Shown: positions 1-8,957 of the stretch, one piece after another
How the letters are laid out: every line of letters begins with the position of its first letter
Position numbering within the stretch: the stretch's first letter is position 1
DNA from: Caballeronia insecticola
Lineage (GTDB): Bacteria; Pseudomonadota; Gammaproteobacteria; Burkholderiales; Burkholderiaceae
Direction of reading: 5' to 3'
Assembly: GCF_000402035.1 (NCBI RefSeq)
Contig: NC_021287.1
Coordinates: forward strand, 620,001-684,000
Length of the DNA: 64,000 bases
The notes under the pieces: model-generated
Database searches by the model: none
What the model was told of the DNA's origin: nothing
What the model saw: the letters and a program-made list of their open reading frames with translations, nothing else
Program-made: the position numbers and the translations under genes

Positions 1-62
1 TAGAAGTGACCCGTGCCTGCGGTCGATTCCAGCTTGATCTTGTCGCGTGCGCCCTTGGCCAT
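1..62 (-). CDS. rpmG: 50S ribosomal protein L33, N-terminal part
   Basis: The reverse strand reads MAKGARDKIKLESTAGTGHF and runs off the window edge, so only the first 20 or so of about 55 residues are present. This is the conserved start of bacterial L33, a small protein of the large ribosomal subunit. The ATG lies just 11 bases beyond the rpmB stop codon and is preceded by GGAGCACGCAC, so it is co-transcribed with rpmB, the usual rpmB-rpmG pair. Confidence 0.93.
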   Translation of the reverse strand, partial: MAKGARDKIKLESTAGTGHF

Positions 63-73
63 GTGCGTGCTCC

Positions 74-307
74 TTAGATTTCACCGCGTGCGCGCAGGTC
101 TGCGAGCACGGCGTCAATACCGTTCTTGTCGATCAGGCGCAGGCCGGCGTTCGAGACGCGCAGACGCACCCAGCGGTTTTCGCTTTCAACGAAGAAACGG
201 CGGTTCTGCAGGTTCGGCAGGAAACGGCGCTTGGTCTTGTTGTTTGCGTGGGAAACGTTGTTGCCCGACATCGGGCCTTTCCCAGTTACTTGGCATACGC
301 GTGCCAT
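74..307 (-). CDS. rpmB: 50S ribosomal protein L28
   Basis: The product is 77 residues, the usual length of L28, and begins [12 protein letters not shown], the family signature, followed by the basic stretch [12 protein letters not shown] that contacts 23S rRNA. Longer in-frame starts exist upstream, but the ATG at 307 has the ribosome site GGAGTGTCCTC immediately before it and matches the family start. It is the first gene of the rpmB-rpmG operon, read from a promoter-like site at 512-541. Confidence 0.96.
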   Translation of the reverse strand: MARVCQVTGKGPMSGNNVSHANNKTKRRFLPNLQNRRFFVESENRWVRLRVSNAGLRLIDKNGIDAVLADLRARGEI

Positions 308-511
308 GAGGACACTCCTAATACACGTTAAGTCCGAGTCGAACGCTCGAATGAAAGCAGACGCTTCCAGTTCGATGCCTCTTATCGCCCAATTTGCCGA
401 TCGGGGACTTGGCAGCACGGTTATGCCAATGAGGACTGCGCTCAGTTCACCTTCGGTTTACCCTATGGTGCACCTTACTCAGAACAGGCGGGTTGAAAAA
501 AGCAAACGCGG

Positions 512-541
512 ATTGTAACAGCAAAAACCGTTCAATATCAA
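512..541 (-). promoter_or_regulatory. Sigma70-type promoter for rpmB-rpmG
   Basis: On the minus strand TTGATA (-35, plus coordinates 536-541) and TACAAT (-10, 512-517) are separated by 18 bp. The site lies about 205 bp upstream of the rpmB ATG, leaving a leader of about 200 nt in which I see no clear ORF. Prediction from sequence only. Confidence 0.5.
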
Positions 542-564
542 GCGTTTTAGGGGGCGCCCGGGAG

Positions 565-1308
565 CTACAGCCAGCCGTTGCGCGCAAACGAAAAGACTTC
601 GTTCGCCGCCACGACGACGTGATCCAGCAACCGCACCTCGACCAGGGCGAGCGCGTCTTGCAGCGTGCGGGTCAGGCGGCGGTCGTTCGCGCTCGGCGCC
701 ACCCCGCCGGACGGGTGATTATGCGCGACGATCAGGCCTGCTGCGTTGAGCGTGAGCGCGCGCCGCACGATTTCGCGCGGATAGACCGCCACGCGCGTGA
801 TCGAGCCGCGCGCCGACTCCTCGGCATGCAGTAACTGGTGGCGCGCGTCCAGATATAGACAGACGAATACCTCATACGGCCGCGTGCCGATCAGAAGCCG
901 CAAATAGTCTTCGACGGCGCCCGGCGCGTTCAGCACCTCGCGATCGCGGGCCTTTTCCGCGAGCGCGCGCCTGCACAGTTCGGAGACGGCGAGCAGCGTG
1001 GCGGCGCGGGCCGGCCCGATGCCGCGCTCTTCGCGCAACTCCGCGGCGGAAGCGTCCAGCACGCCGCGCAGTGAGCCGAAACGCCGCAGAAGCTGGCGCG
1101 CGACGTCGATCGCGGTGGCGCCCGCGACGCCCGTGCGCAGGAACAACGCGAACAGTTCCGCGTCTGAGAGTGAGCCCGGGCCCGTGTCGAGCAGCCTTTC
1201 GCGTGGCCGGTCGGCGGGCGCCCACGCGCGGATCGGCACGACGGGCGGGCGCTTCGCGCTGTCCGCATCGGCGGGAAGCGGCAGCACGAGCCGCAGATCG
1301 GCGCTCAT
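565..1308 (-). CDS. radC: RadC family protein (JAB/MPN domain)
   Basis: The product is 247 residues. The N-terminal half contains a helix-hairpin-helix-like region (roughly 60-115, with [14 protein letters not shown]) and the C-terminal half an MPN/JAB fold. The metal-site motif is intact: H196 and H198 in AHNHPSG, with D209 eleven residues later (HxHx10D), as in RadC proteins. These are now regarded as putative metalloproteins of uncertain cellular role; the old DNA-repair name is not well supported. It lies between the ribosomal genes and the divergent fkpB-ispH pair. Confidence 0.9.
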   Translation of the reverse strand: MSADLRLVLPLPADADSAKRPPVVPIRAWAPADRPRERLLDTGPGSLSDAELFALFLRTGVAGATAIDVARQLLRRFGSLRGVLDASAAELREERGIGPARAATLLAVSELCRRALAEKARDREVLNAPGAVEDYLRLLIGTRPYEVFVCLYLDARHQLLHAEESARGSITRVAVYPREIVRRALTLNAAGLIVAHNHPSGGVAPSANDRRLTRTLQDALALVEVRLLDHVVVAANEVFSFARNGWL

Positions 1309-1512
1309 CGCGAACCACCGGGACGTCTTGTCGCGCGGGCGAACGCACGCAGGACGACGGCACGTGACGCGTGCCGGCGCAACTCTGTCTTACAATAGCG
1401 ACTTTGGCGCTCGATTCGCACCGGCGCCGCGCGGTTCCCTGCCTTGCGCCGAGAAGCCGCCCCCTGCGCGCTCCGCGCCTCGTATCCGACTGAACGGCCA
1501 CATCCAATACTC

Positions 1513-1968
1513 ATGAGCATCATCGATATCTCCGAGGTGAAACCCGGTTCGCACGTCACGCTTCATTACCGGCTCGCGCTTGCCGATGGTGCGGACATCG
1601 TCAACACGTTCACCGACAAGCCCGCAACGCTCCTGCTTGGCGCAGGTCAGCTTGCGGAGCCGCTGGAAGAGATTCTGCTGGGCATGAAGGTCGGCCACCA
1701 CTCGACCGTTCAGCTAACGCCGGAGCAGGCGTTCGGCCCGCGCAATCCGGAACTGGTCCAGTGGGTGTCGCTCGCGACGCTGCGCGAGAACAGCATGATC
1801 GGCGAGCATTTCGCGCCGGGCGATCTCGTCGAGTTCAATGCGCCGAACGGCGGGCGCTACGCCGGCGTCCTGAAGGAAGTGAGCGAGACGGCGGCGCTGT
1901 TCGATTTCAATCACCCGCTGGCCGGCCAGGCGCTCGCCTTCGAAGTGAAAATCATCGGAATTCTGTAG
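1513..1968 (+). CDS. fkpB: FKBP-type peptidyl-prolyl cis-trans isomerase (SlpA-like)
   Basis: The 151-residue product has the short FKBP domain with an inserted IF/chaperone-like segment typical of SlpA (FkpB): the core [10 protein letters not shown] near the start, then [13 protein letters not shown] and a C-terminal [16 protein letters not shown] strand, where NHPLAG is the hallmark. It should catalyse cis-trans isomerisation of Xaa-Pro bonds in the cytoplasm. I chose ATG 1513 over an upstream in-frame start because the family begins here ([12 protein letters not shown]). It ends two bases before ispH, the same neighbour as in many Proteobacteria (slpA-ispH). Confidence 0.92.
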   Translation: MSIIDISEVKPGSHVTLHYRLALADGADIVNTFTDKPATLLLGAGQLAEPLEEILLGMKVGHHSTVQLTPEQAFGPRNPELVQWVSLATLRENSMIGEHFAPGDLVEFNAPNGGRYAGVLKEVSETAALFDFNHPLAGQALAFEVKIIGIL

Positions 1969-1970
1969 CC

Positions 1971-2939
1971 ATGAGCCTGACTGAAAGCCTCAACGACGTT
2001 CAGACCGACGTCGAAATCCTGCTGGCGCAGCCGCGCGGATTCTGCGCGGGCGTCGATCGCGCCATCGAAATCGTCGAGCGGGCGATCAAGCTCTTCGGCG
2101 CGCCCATCTATGTGCGGCACGAGATCGTCCATAACGCGTATGTCGTCGAAGATTTGCGCAAGAAAGGCGCGATCTTCATCGAGGATCTCGCCGATGTGCC
2201 CCAGGGCAGCACGCTGATCTTCAGCGCGCATGGCGTCTCGAAAGCCGTGCGCAGCGAAGCGGAGGCGCGCGGCCTGCGCGTGTTCGACGCAACCTGCCCG
2301 CTCGTGACCAAGGTCCACATGGAAGTCGCGAAGATGCGCCAGGAAGGCTTCGATATCGTGATGATCGGACACAAGGGCCACCCGGAAGTCGAGGGCACGA
2401 TGGGCCAGTCGGGCGAGGGCATGCATCTCGTCGAGGATATCGAGGACGTGCGCAAGCTCGAACTGCCCGATCCGCAACGCATCGCGTATGTGACGCAAAC
2501 GACGCTTTCCGTCGACGACGCCTCCGCGATCATCGACGCGCTGAAGGCGAAATATCCCGCGGTCAAGGAGCCGAAGAAGCAGGACATCTGCTATGCGACG
2601 CAGAACCGTCAGGACGCGGTGAAGTTCCTCGCGCCGCAATGCGATGTCGTGATCGTGGTCGGCAGCCCGAATAGCTCGAATTCGAGCCGGCTGCGCGAAG
2701 TGGCCGAGAAGCGCGGCATCCCGGCCTATATGGTGGATTCGCCGACGCAGATCGATCCGACATGGGTCGAGGGCAAGAAGCGCATCGGCGTGACGGCGGG
2801 CGCGTCGGCGCCCGAAGTGCTGGCGCAGGCGGTGATCGCGCGGCTGCGCGAACTGGGTGTGCGCAACGTGCGTTCGCTCGAGGGCATCGAGGAAACGATC
2901 GCGTTTCCGCTGCCGCGCGGGCTGTCGCTGCCGCAGTGA
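1971..2939 (+). CDS. ispH: 4-hydroxy-3-methylbut-2-enyl diphosphate reductase
   Basis: The 322-residue product matches LytB/IspH, the last enzyme of the methylerythritol phosphate pathway, which reduces HMBPP to IPP and DMAPP using a [4Fe-4S] cluster. The three cluster cysteines are in [11 protein letters not shown] (C25), [10 protein letters not shown] and [12 protein letters not shown]. The catalytic ATCP and [10 protein letters not shown] motifs are also present. The start at 1971 is two bases after the fkpB stop, so the genes are probably translated from one message. A strong terminator follows. Confidence 0.96.
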   Translation: MSLTESLNDVQTDVEILLAQPRGFCAGVDRAIEIVERAIKLFGAPIYVRHEIVHNAYVVEDLRKKGAIFIEDLADVPQGSTLIFSAHGVSKAVRSEAEARGLRVFDATCPLVTKVHMEVAKMRQEGFDIVMIGHKGHPEVEGTMGQSGEGMHLVEDIEDVRKLELPDPQRIAYVTQTTLSVDDASAIIDALKAKYPAVKEPKKQDICYATQNRQDAVKFLAPQCDVVIVVGSPNSSNSSRLREVAEKRGIPAYMVDSPTQIDPTWVEGKKRIGVTAGASAPEVLAQAVIARLRELGVRNVRSLEGIEETIAFPLPRGLSLPQ

Positions 2940-2960
2940 GCGGGTGTTCGTCGCACAGAA

Positions 2961-2984
2961 AAGCGCCTCCGGGCGCTTTTTTTT
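2961..2984 (+). terminator. Rho-independent terminator after ispH
   Basis: AAGCGCC (2961-2967), loop TCCG, GGCGCTT (2972-2978), then a run of T to 2984. It ends the fkpB-ispH transcript. The rest of the 429-base gap to livK holds the livK promoter and no convincing gene. Confidence 0.9.
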
Positions 2985-3276
2985 CGTCCGCGCGATTAAA
3001 CCGCAGCGATGGCGGAACCCTCGCGTCCGCGACGAAACCAAGCGTTCGGCACTATCGTGGGGCGCGCCGTCGGACCGACGGTTTGTTCTAAAAACCTTAA
3101 GGGTTTGCCCGTAAATCCGATAAGCAAACGTACGCGCCAAAGCCGGGCCAATTACACCTGTTACCGTTATGGTGCAACTACTGCACAAATACGGATCGCA
3201 ACCCGGTTGCGCTTTGCACGGAAAATCGTCCAAAAAAGGCGGTTGCAATGCTGGAAAACCCCGCCACGCAAGAATA

Positions 3277-3304
3277 TTGCCTGTCTCATATTTAGCGTTA
3301 CAAT
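3277..3304 (+). promoter_or_regulatory. Sigma70-type promoter for livK
   Basis: TTGCCT (3277-3282) and TACAAT (3299-3304) are 16 bp apart, about 65 bp upstream of the livK ATG. The preceding 200 bp are relatively AT-rich for this window (TAAACCG, CTAAAAACCTTAAGG, TTACCGTTATGG), as is common for a regulated promoter; no specific operator was recognised. Confidence 0.55.
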
Positions 3305-3368
3305 GCGCGCGTCTTGAGGCCAGATGGGTTCGAGACACCAGTTTTTAGAGGCGCAGGAGACCTTATTG

Positions 3369-4595
3369 ATGCGATTCAAGTTTGCTCACGCCGTGTCCAT
3401 CGCGGCTGCGGTTGCAATGGCAACCGCATGCGGCAAGAAGGACGAGGGCGGGGCGGGCACGGTGACGTCGGCGGCGAGTTCCGCGGCGGCGCCGGCTGCG
3501 TCCGCGCCGGCGCCGGCGCCGGCCAGTGAGGCAACTATCGTGAAGATCGGTCACGTCGCACCGTTGACGGGGCTGCAGGCGCATCTTGGCAAGGATAACG
3601 AGAACGGCGCGCGGCTCGCGCTGGAAGAGATCAGCGCGCAGGGTCTCACGATCGACGGGCGTTCGATCCGCCTCGTGCTCGACGCGCAGGACGACGCGGC
3701 CGATCCGCGCACCGGCGAGGAAGCGGCGCAACGTCTCGTCGACGACCACGTGATCGCGGTCATCGGCCACATGAACTCGGGCGTGTCGATTCCGGCGTCG
3801 AAGATTTACAGCGATGCCGGCATCGCGCAGATTTCGCCGTCGACCACGAACCCGGACTACACGAAACAAGGTTTCAAGACGACGTTCCGCGTCGTGGCAA
3901 CCGATGCGCAGCAGGGCCCGGCGCTCGCCGGCTATGCGCTCAAGACGCTGCACGCGAAGAAAGTCGTCGTGGTGGACGACTCCACCGCTTACGGCCGCGG
4001 ACTGGCCGATGAATTCGCGAAAGCGGTGCAGGCCGGCGGCGTGAAGCTCGCCGCGCGCGAGACGACGACCGAGAAGGCCCGCAATTACAAGGCGATCCTC
4101 ACGAAGATCAGACGCATCCAGCCGGACGTCGTGATGTACGGCGGCATGGACGTGACGGGCGGTCCGTTCGTGAAGGAAGCGGCGGCGCAGGGCATCAAGG
4201 CGAAGTTCCTGGCGGGCGACGGCGTGTGCACCGACAAGGTGGCCGAGCTCGCGGGCGACGCCGTGCAGAACCTCGTCTGTTCGGAGGCGGGACTCGCGCT
4301 TTCGAAGATGGACAAGGGGGCGGACTTCGCGCAGAAGTACGGAGCCCGCTTTCACACCCCGGTGCAGATTTACGCGCCGTTCACGTATGACGCGATGTAC
4401 GTGATCGTCGACGCAATGAAGCGCGCCAATTCCATCGAGGCGCCCAAGGTGCTCGCGGCGATCGCCACAACGGACTACAACGGTCTGACGGGGCATATCG
4501 CATTCGACGACCGGGGCGATCTGAAGGCGGGGACGATTACGCTTTTCGACTTCAAGGACAAGAAGAAGGACGTACTCGACGTCGTCAAGCAGTAG
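3369..4595 (+). CDS. livK: Branched-chain amino acid ABC transporter, substrate-binding protein
   Basis: The 408-residue product is a type I periplasmic binding protein (Leu/Ile/Val-binding family). Its N-terminus looks like a lipoprotein signal ending in MATAC (C21), followed by a low-complexity Ala/Ser/Pro linker before the mature domain begins near IVKIGHVAPLTG. That linker suggests anchoring to the membrane rather than free periplasmic protein. ATG 3369 has GCAGGAGACC upstream and matches the signal peptide; a start 15 codons earlier would spoil it. It is first in livKHMGF; a 222-base gap with hairpins separates it from livH, which would allow its excess expression. Confidence 0.92.
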   Translation: MRFKFAHAVSIAAAVAMATACGKKDEGGAGTVTSAASSAAAPAASAPAPAPASEATIVKIGHVAPLTGLQAHLGKDNENGARLALEEISAQGLTIDGRSIRLVLDAQDDAADPRTGEEAAQRLVDDHVIAVIGHMNSGVSIPASKIYSDAGIAQISPSTTNPDYTKQGFKTTFRVVATDAQQGPALAGYALKTLHAKKVVVVDDSTAYGRGLADEFAKAVQAGGVKLAARETTTEKARNYKAILTKIRRIQPDVVMYGGMDVTGGPFVKEAAAQGIKAKFLAGDGVCTDKVAELAGDAVQNLVCSEAGLALSKMDKGADFAQKYGARFHTPVQIYAPFTYDAMYVIVDAMKRANSIEAPKVLAAIATTDYNGLTGHIAFDDRGDLKAGTITLFDFKDKKKDVLDVVKQ

Positions 4596-4670
4596 CAGCA
4601 GGCGTGTGCAGTTCCGGCGGCGCCTCACCGACAGCGCCGTTTTCGCATCCGTTCGGGAACGGCTGCAGCC

Positions 4671-4776
4671 TTATCCGGCCGTGGCCGGATAACCGACCGA
4701 CCAACCTTTACCGGTTTTTTCAAAGTACGCGCAGTGCCGCTTCAGATTTCGCTTCCCACCGGTTTATCGGCCGGTG
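4671..4776 (+). other. Hairpin-rich livK-livH intergenic region
   Basis: The gap holds a perfect 10-base inverted repeat (TTATCCGGCC, 4671-4680, against 4683-4692), then CCTTTACCGGTTTTTTC with a T-run that could act as a weak terminator, and a further hairpin CACCGG...CCGGTG near 4757-4776. Such structures commonly protect or partly terminate binding-protein messages ahead of permease genes. No ORF is seen here. Confidence 0.5.
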
Positions 4777-4817
4777 ATAAAGGCGTAACTGAAACGCACG
4801 GGGCTAAGGAGCTTTAA

Positions 4818-5768
4818 ATGGATATTTTCATCCAGCAGATCATCAACGGTCTGGTGCTTGGCAGCGTCTACGCCATCATCGCGCTGGGCTACACGATGGT
4901 GTACGGGATTCTCGGCATCATCAACTTCGCGCACGGCGACGTGCTGATGGTCGGTGCGATGGTCGCCCTCTCGGCGATCGGCGTCATGCAGAACCACATG
5001 CCGGGCATTCCCGGGCCGATCATGCTGACGATCGCGCTCGCCGTTGCCGCGGTCGTGTGCGCGCTGGTCGGCTACACCATCGAGCGGGTCGCGTACCGGC
5101 CGCTGCGCAAAGCGCCGCGTCTCGCGCCGCTGATCACCGCGATCGGCGTGTCGATCCTCTTGCAGACCGTCGCGATGATGATCTGGGGCCGCAATCCCCT
5201 CGCGTTCCCGCAGCTTCTTCCGACCGATCCGATCAACGTCATCGCCGCCGACGAAACCCGTCCGGGCGCGGTGATCTCGATGACGGAAATCGTCATCATC
5301 GTGGTCGCGTTCCTCGTGATGGGCGGCCTCTTGCTGCTCGTGCACAAGACCAAGCTCGGCCGTGCGATGCGCGCGATCGCCGAGAATCCGGGCGTCGCCT
5401 CGCTGATGGGCGTGAACCCGAACTTCGTGATTTCCGCGACCTTCATGATCGGCTCGGCGCTGGCGGCGCTCGCGGGCGTGATGATCGCGTCGGAATACGG
5501 CAATGCGCACTTCTACATGGGCTTCATTCCCGGCCTCAAGGCGTTCACGGCGGCGGTGCTGGGCGGCATCGGCAACCTGGGCGGCGCGATGGTGGGCGGC
5601 GTGCTGCTCGGTCTCATCGAACAGCTTGGCGCCGGTTATATCGGCAACCTGACGGGCGGCGTCTTCGGTTCCAACTACCAGGACGTGTTCGCCTTCATCG
5701 TGCTGATCATCGTGCTCGTGTTTCGTCCGTCGGGTCTGCTCGGCGAACGTGTCGCGGACCGCGCTTAA
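4818..5768 (+). CDS. livH: Branched-chain amino acid ABC transporter permease LivH
   Basis: The 316-residue polytopic membrane protein has the LivH signature from the start (LVLGSVYAIIALGYTMVYG, then INFAHGDVLMVGA). The later segments GLKAFTAAVLGGIGNLGGAMVGG form the coupling region facing the ATPases. It pairs with LivM to form the channel for leucine, isoleucine, valine or related amino acids. ATG 4818 is preceded by AAGGAGC at good spacing. The next gene, livM, starts 24 bases after its stop. Confidence 0.94.
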   Translation: MDIFIQQIINGLVLGSVYAIIALGYTMVYGILGIINFAHGDVLMVGAMVALSAIGVMQNHMPGIPGPIMLTIALAVAAVVCALVGYTIERVAYRPLRKAPRLAPLITAIGVSILLQTVAMMIWGRNPLAFPQLLPTDPINVIAADETRPGAVISMTEIVIIVVAFLVMGGLLLLVHKTKLGRAMRAIAENPGVASLMGVNPNFVISATFMIGSALAALAGVMIASEYGNAHFYMGFIPGLKAFTAAVLGGIGNLGGAMVGGVLLGLIEQLGAGYIGNLTGGVFGSNYQDVFAFIVLIIVLVFRPSGLLGERVADRA

Positions 5769-5792
5769 AGACCGTGTGAGGAGCTCAGAAAA

Positions 5793-6962
5793 ATGACATC
5801 GATTCAACCGATTGAGCCGTCCACGACGCTCATCCCCGAGAAAAACACGACGAAGACGCTGGTCGTCGGCGTCATCACCGCTGTCCTCGTGATCGCGGCG
5901 CCGATGGTGATCGGCGCGGCAGGCGGCAACTACTGGGTCCGCGTGCTCGACTTCGCGATGCTGTACGTGATGCTCGCGCTCGGCCTCAACGTGGTGGTCG
6001 GCTTCGCCGGCCTGCTCGATTTGGGCTACATCGCGTTCTATGCGGTCGGCGCTTATGTGGCGGCCTTGCTGTCCTCGCCGCAGCTGACCTCCCAGTTCGA
6101 ATGGATCGCGCACCTGGCGCCCGGCGGCCTGCACGTGCCGTTCCTTCTCATCGTGCCCTGCGCGATGGCGCTCGCGGCCACCTTCGGCGTGCTGCTCGGC
6201 GCACCGACGCTGCGTCTGCGCGGCGACTACCTCGCGATCGTGACGCTGGGTTTCGGGGAAATCGTCCGGATCTTCATGAACAACCTCGATCGTCCGATCA
6301 ACATCACGAACGGTCCGAAGGGCATCACGGGCATCGATCCGGTGACGGTGCTGGGCTTCAACCTGTCGCAGACGCACGAGTTCTTCGGCATGAAGTTCCC
6401 GTCGGTGTACATGTATTACTACCTGTTCGTGCTGTGCGCGCTGTTCGTGATCTGGGTGTGTACGCGTCTGCAGCACTCGCGTATCGGCCGCGCGTGGGCC
6501 GCGATCCGCGAAGACGAAATCGCCGCCAAGGCGATGGGCATCAACACCCGTAACGTGAAGCTGCTCGCGTTCGCGATGGGCGCATCGTTCGGCGGCCTGT
6601 CGGGTGCGATGTTCGGCGCGTTCCAGGGCTTCGTGTCGCCGGAATCGTTCACGTTCTGGGAATCGATCGTCGTGCTGGCGTGCGTGGTGCTGGGCGGCAT
6701 GGGCCACATCCCCGGCGTGATTCTCGGCGCGGTGCTGCTCGCCGTGTTCCCCGAATTCCTGCGCTCGACCATGGGTCCGCTGCAGAACGCTATCTTCGGC
6801 CATCAGATCGTGGATACCGAAGTCATCCGCCAGTTGCTCTACGGTCTGGCGATGGTGCTGATCATGCTGTATCGCTCGGAAGGCCTGTGGCCCGCCGCGA
6901 AACACGAAGACAAGATCGCGAAGATCGCGAAGCGCAACGGCAAGAAGCCGGTGCGCGCATAA
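5793..6962 (+). CDS. livM: Branched-chain amino acid ABC transporter permease LivM
   Basis: The 389-residue membrane protein carries the LivM core: GLNVVVGFAGLLDLGYIAFYAVGAY, the LRLRGDYLAIVTLGFGEIVRI segment, and the cytoplasmic EAA-like loop around AWAAIREDEIAAKAMGIN. A hydrophilic N-terminus of about 25 residues precedes the first helix. The C-terminus is lysine-rich. It is the second permease of the importer and is followed after 16 bases by livG. A GAGGAGC ribosome site precedes the start. Confidence 0.94.
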   Translation: MTSIQPIEPSTTLIPEKNTTKTLVVGVITAVLVIAAPMVIGAAGGNYWVRVLDFAMLYVMLALGLNVVVGFAGLLDLGYIAFYAVGAYVAALLSSPQLTSQFEWIAHLAPGGLHVPFLLIVPCAMALAATFGVLLGAPTLRLRGDYLAIVTLGFGEIVRIFMNNLDRPINITNGPKGITGIDPVTVLGFNLSQTHEFFGMKFPSVYMYYYLFVLCALFVIWVCTRLQHSRIGRAWAAIREDEIAAKAMGINTRNVKLLAFAMGASFGGLSGAMFGAFQGFVSPESFTFWESIVVLACVVLGGMGHIPGVILGAVLLAVFPEFLRSTMGPLQNAIFGHQIVDTEVIRQLLYGLAMVLIMLYRSEGLWPAAKHEDKIAKIAKRNGKKPVRA

Positions 6963-6978
6963 GGCGGAGATTCAGAAC

Positions 6979-7755
6979 ATGAGCGAAAAACAAACGCGAC
7001 TGTCCGTCAAGGGCGTGAACAAGCGCTTCGGCGGCTTGCAGGCATTGTCGGATGTGGGTCTGCAGATCGAAGAAGGCACGATCTACGGTTTGATCGGCCC
7101 GAACGGCGCCGGCAAGACGACATTCTTCAACGTGATCACCGGTCTCTACACGCCGGATTCGGGCGAGTTCAAACTCGACGGCCAGGCCTACACGCCGACC
7201 GCCGTGTATCAGGTGGCGAAGGCGGGCATCGCGCGCACGTTCCAGAACATCCGTCTGTTCGGCGGCATGACCGCGCTGGAAAACGTGATGGTCGGACGGC
7301 ACGTGCGCACGAAGCATGGACTGATCGGCGCGGTGTTCCAGACGCCCGGCGAGCGTCGTGAAGAGCGCGAGATCAAGGAGCGCGCGCTGGAGCTGCTCGA
7401 ATACGTCGGCGTGCTGCAGTACGCGGACTATACGTCGCGCAATCTGTCGTACGGCCACCAGCGTCGTCTGGAAATCGCGCGCGCACTCGCCACCGACCCG
7501 AAGCTGCTCGCGCTCGACGAACCGGCCGCCGGCATGAACGCGACGGAGAAGGTCGAACTGACGCGTCTGCTCGACAAGATCCGCGCGGACGGCAAGACGA
7601 TTCTTCTGATCGAACACGACGTGAAACTCGTGATGGGATTGTGCAACCGCATGACGGTGCTCGATTACGGCAAGGTGATCGCCGAGGGTCTGCCGCAGGA
7701 CGTGCAGAAGGACCCGAAGGTGATCGAGGCATATCTGGGTGCGGGGGTGCACTAA
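6979..7755 (+). CDS. livG: Branched-chain amino acid ABC transporter ATP-binding protein LivG
   Basis: The 258-residue ATPase has Walker A GPNGAGKT near residue 38, the LivG-typical region IARTFQNIRLFGGMTALENVMVGRH in which the Q-loop lies, a signature region NLSYGHQRRLEIARAL (LSYGHQ rather than canonical LSGGQ, normal for LivG), Walker B LLALDEPAAGMN and the switch His in LIEHDVK. It energises transport with LivF. Its TAA and the livF ATG are directly adjacent (7755/7756). Confidence 0.95.
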   Translation: MSEKQTRLSVKGVNKRFGGLQALSDVGLQIEEGTIYGLIGPNGAGKTTFFNVITGLYTPDSGEFKLDGQAYTPTAVYQVAKAGIARTFQNIRLFGGMTALENVMVGRHVRTKHGLIGAVFQTPGERREEREIKERALELLEYVGVLQYADYTSRNLSYGHQRRLEIARALATDPKLLALDEPAAGMNATEKVELTRLLDKIRADGKTILLIEHDVKLVMGLCNRMTVLDYGKVIAEGLPQDVQKDPKVIEAYLGAGVH

Positions 7756-8478
7756 ATGGCGACCACAAGCGCGATGTTGAAGGTCAAGGGTCTGCAGGTG
7801 AATTACGGCGGCATCCAGGCGGTGAAGGGTGTCGATCTGGAAGTCGGGCAGGGCGAACTGGTCACGCTGATCGGCGCGAACGGCGCGGGCAAGACCACGA
7901 CGATGAAGGCCATCACCGGTCTCAAGCCGTTCTCGGGCGGCGATATCGAGTACATGGGCCAGTCGATCAAGGGCGTGCCGACGCATGAGTTGTTGAAGCG
8001 CGGCCTCGCGATGGTGCCGGAAGGCCGCGGCATTTTCGCGCGCATGTCGATTCTCGAAAACATGCAGATGGGCGCGTATCTGCGCAACGACACGGACGCC
8101 ATACAGAAGGACACCGAGCGCATGTTCGGCTTCTTTCCGCGCCTGAAGGAACGTGCGTCGCAGTATGCGGGCACGCTCTCGGGCGGCGAACAGCAGATGC
8201 TGGCCATGGCGCGCGCGCTGCTCTCGCGTCCGAAGCTGCTCTTGCTCGATGAACCGTCGATGGGTCTCTCGCCGATCATGGTCGAGAAGATCTTCGAAGT
8301 GGTGCGCGAGATTTCGTCGGAAGGGCTGACGGTGCTGCTCGTGGAGCAGAACGCGCGGCTCGCGTTGCAGGCGGCCAATCGCGGCTACGTGATGGATTCT
8401 GGCACGGTCACCATGTCCGGCGACGCGAAGATCATGCTCGACGATCCGAAGGTTCGCGCGGCTTATCTGGGCGAATAA
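7756..8478 (+). CDS. livF: Branched-chain amino acid ABC transporter ATP-binding protein LivF
   Basis: The 240-residue ATPase has Walker A GANGAGKTTT, the family signature LAMVPEGRGIFARMSILENM, the LSGGEQQMLAMARAL motif, Walker B LLLLDEPSMGLSP and the switch His replaced by Gln in LVEQNA, as is usual for LivF. It starts immediately after the livG stop, so translation is probably coupled. It is the last gene of the operon; a bidirectional terminator follows 18 bases later. Confidence 0.95.
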   Translation: MATTSAMLKVKGLQVNYGGIQAVKGVDLEVGQGELVTLIGANGAGKTTTMKAITGLKPFSGGDIEYMGQSIKGVPTHELLKRGLAMVPEGRGIFARMSILENMQMGAYLRNDTDAIQKDTERMFGFFPRLKERASQYAGTLSGGEQQMLAMARALLSRPKLLLLDEPSMGLSPIMVEKIFEVVREISSEGLTVLLVEQNARLALQAANRGYVMDSGTVTMSGDAKIMLDDPKVRAAYLGE

Positions 8479-8495
8479 AGCGGCATCGTGTTGCA

Positions 8496-8532
8496 AAAAA
8501 CCGGCTGTCGCTCGCGTGACAGCCGGTTTTTT
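8496..8532. terminator. Bidirectional terminator between livF and the GNAT gene
   Basis: AAAAACCGGCTGTC, an 8-base loop, then GACAGCCGGTTTTTT: a long perfect stem with A and T runs on both sides, so it can end both the liv transcript and the convergent minus-strand one. Its right end touches the stop codon of the minus-strand gene (8532-8534). Confidence 0.9.
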
Positions 8533-8957
8533 CAATTGAGGCGTTTGCCGAGACTCACGACTTCATCCATCCGGTACCCGAGCTTTTCATAGAAGGCCCG
8601 AAGCCCGGTTTTCACCGCGAGGATCTGCAGATTCAGCTTCGGGCATCCGAGCTGCGCGAGCGCGCCTTCCGCATGCCGCATCAACGCGCTGCCGTGGCCG
8701 TGCCCGCGATGCGAAGGCGCGACCGCGAGCGAATACACCCATCCGCGATGCCCGTCGTAGCCGGCCATGACCGTGCCGATCACCTCGCCCTCCGCCACGC
8801 CGACGAAGAACAACTCCGGCTGCGTCTTCATCTTGTTGTCGATCGAGAGCGCCGGGTCGCGCTGCGGCCGCGATGCATCCGCGTACTCCGGAAACACCTC
8901 GCGCCACAGGGCGATCACGGCGTCGCGATCGCGTGCCTCGAACGTGCGGATGATCAC
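8532..8957 (-). CDS. GNAT family N-acetyltransferase (YpeA-like)
   Basis: The 141-residue product is a single GNAT domain: [20 protein letters not shown] contains the acetyl-CoA-binding R/QxxGxG/A motif, followed by [22 protein letters not shown], the usual C-terminal strand-helix. The acceptor substrate cannot be predicted; the length and pattern resemble YpeA. I chose GTG 8957 because it gives the natural GNAT start [14 protein letters not shown] and overlaps the upstream transaminase stop as GTGA, indicating translational coupling. Longer starts would run inside the transaminase gene. Confidence 0.85.
   Translation of the reverse strand: MIIRTFEARDRDAVIALWREVFPEYADASRPQRDPALSIDNKMKTQPELFFVGVAEGEVIGTVMAGYDGHRGWVYSLAVAPSHRGHGHGSALMRHAEGALAQLGCPKLNLQILAVKTGLRAFYEKLGYRMDEVVSLGKRLN

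Noticed and set aside
4764..6905. A 713-codon open frame on the minus strand across livH and livM
   Set aside because: It lies opposite two clear permease genes. Its His/Arg/Asp-rich composition is that of antisense frames in GC-rich codons.
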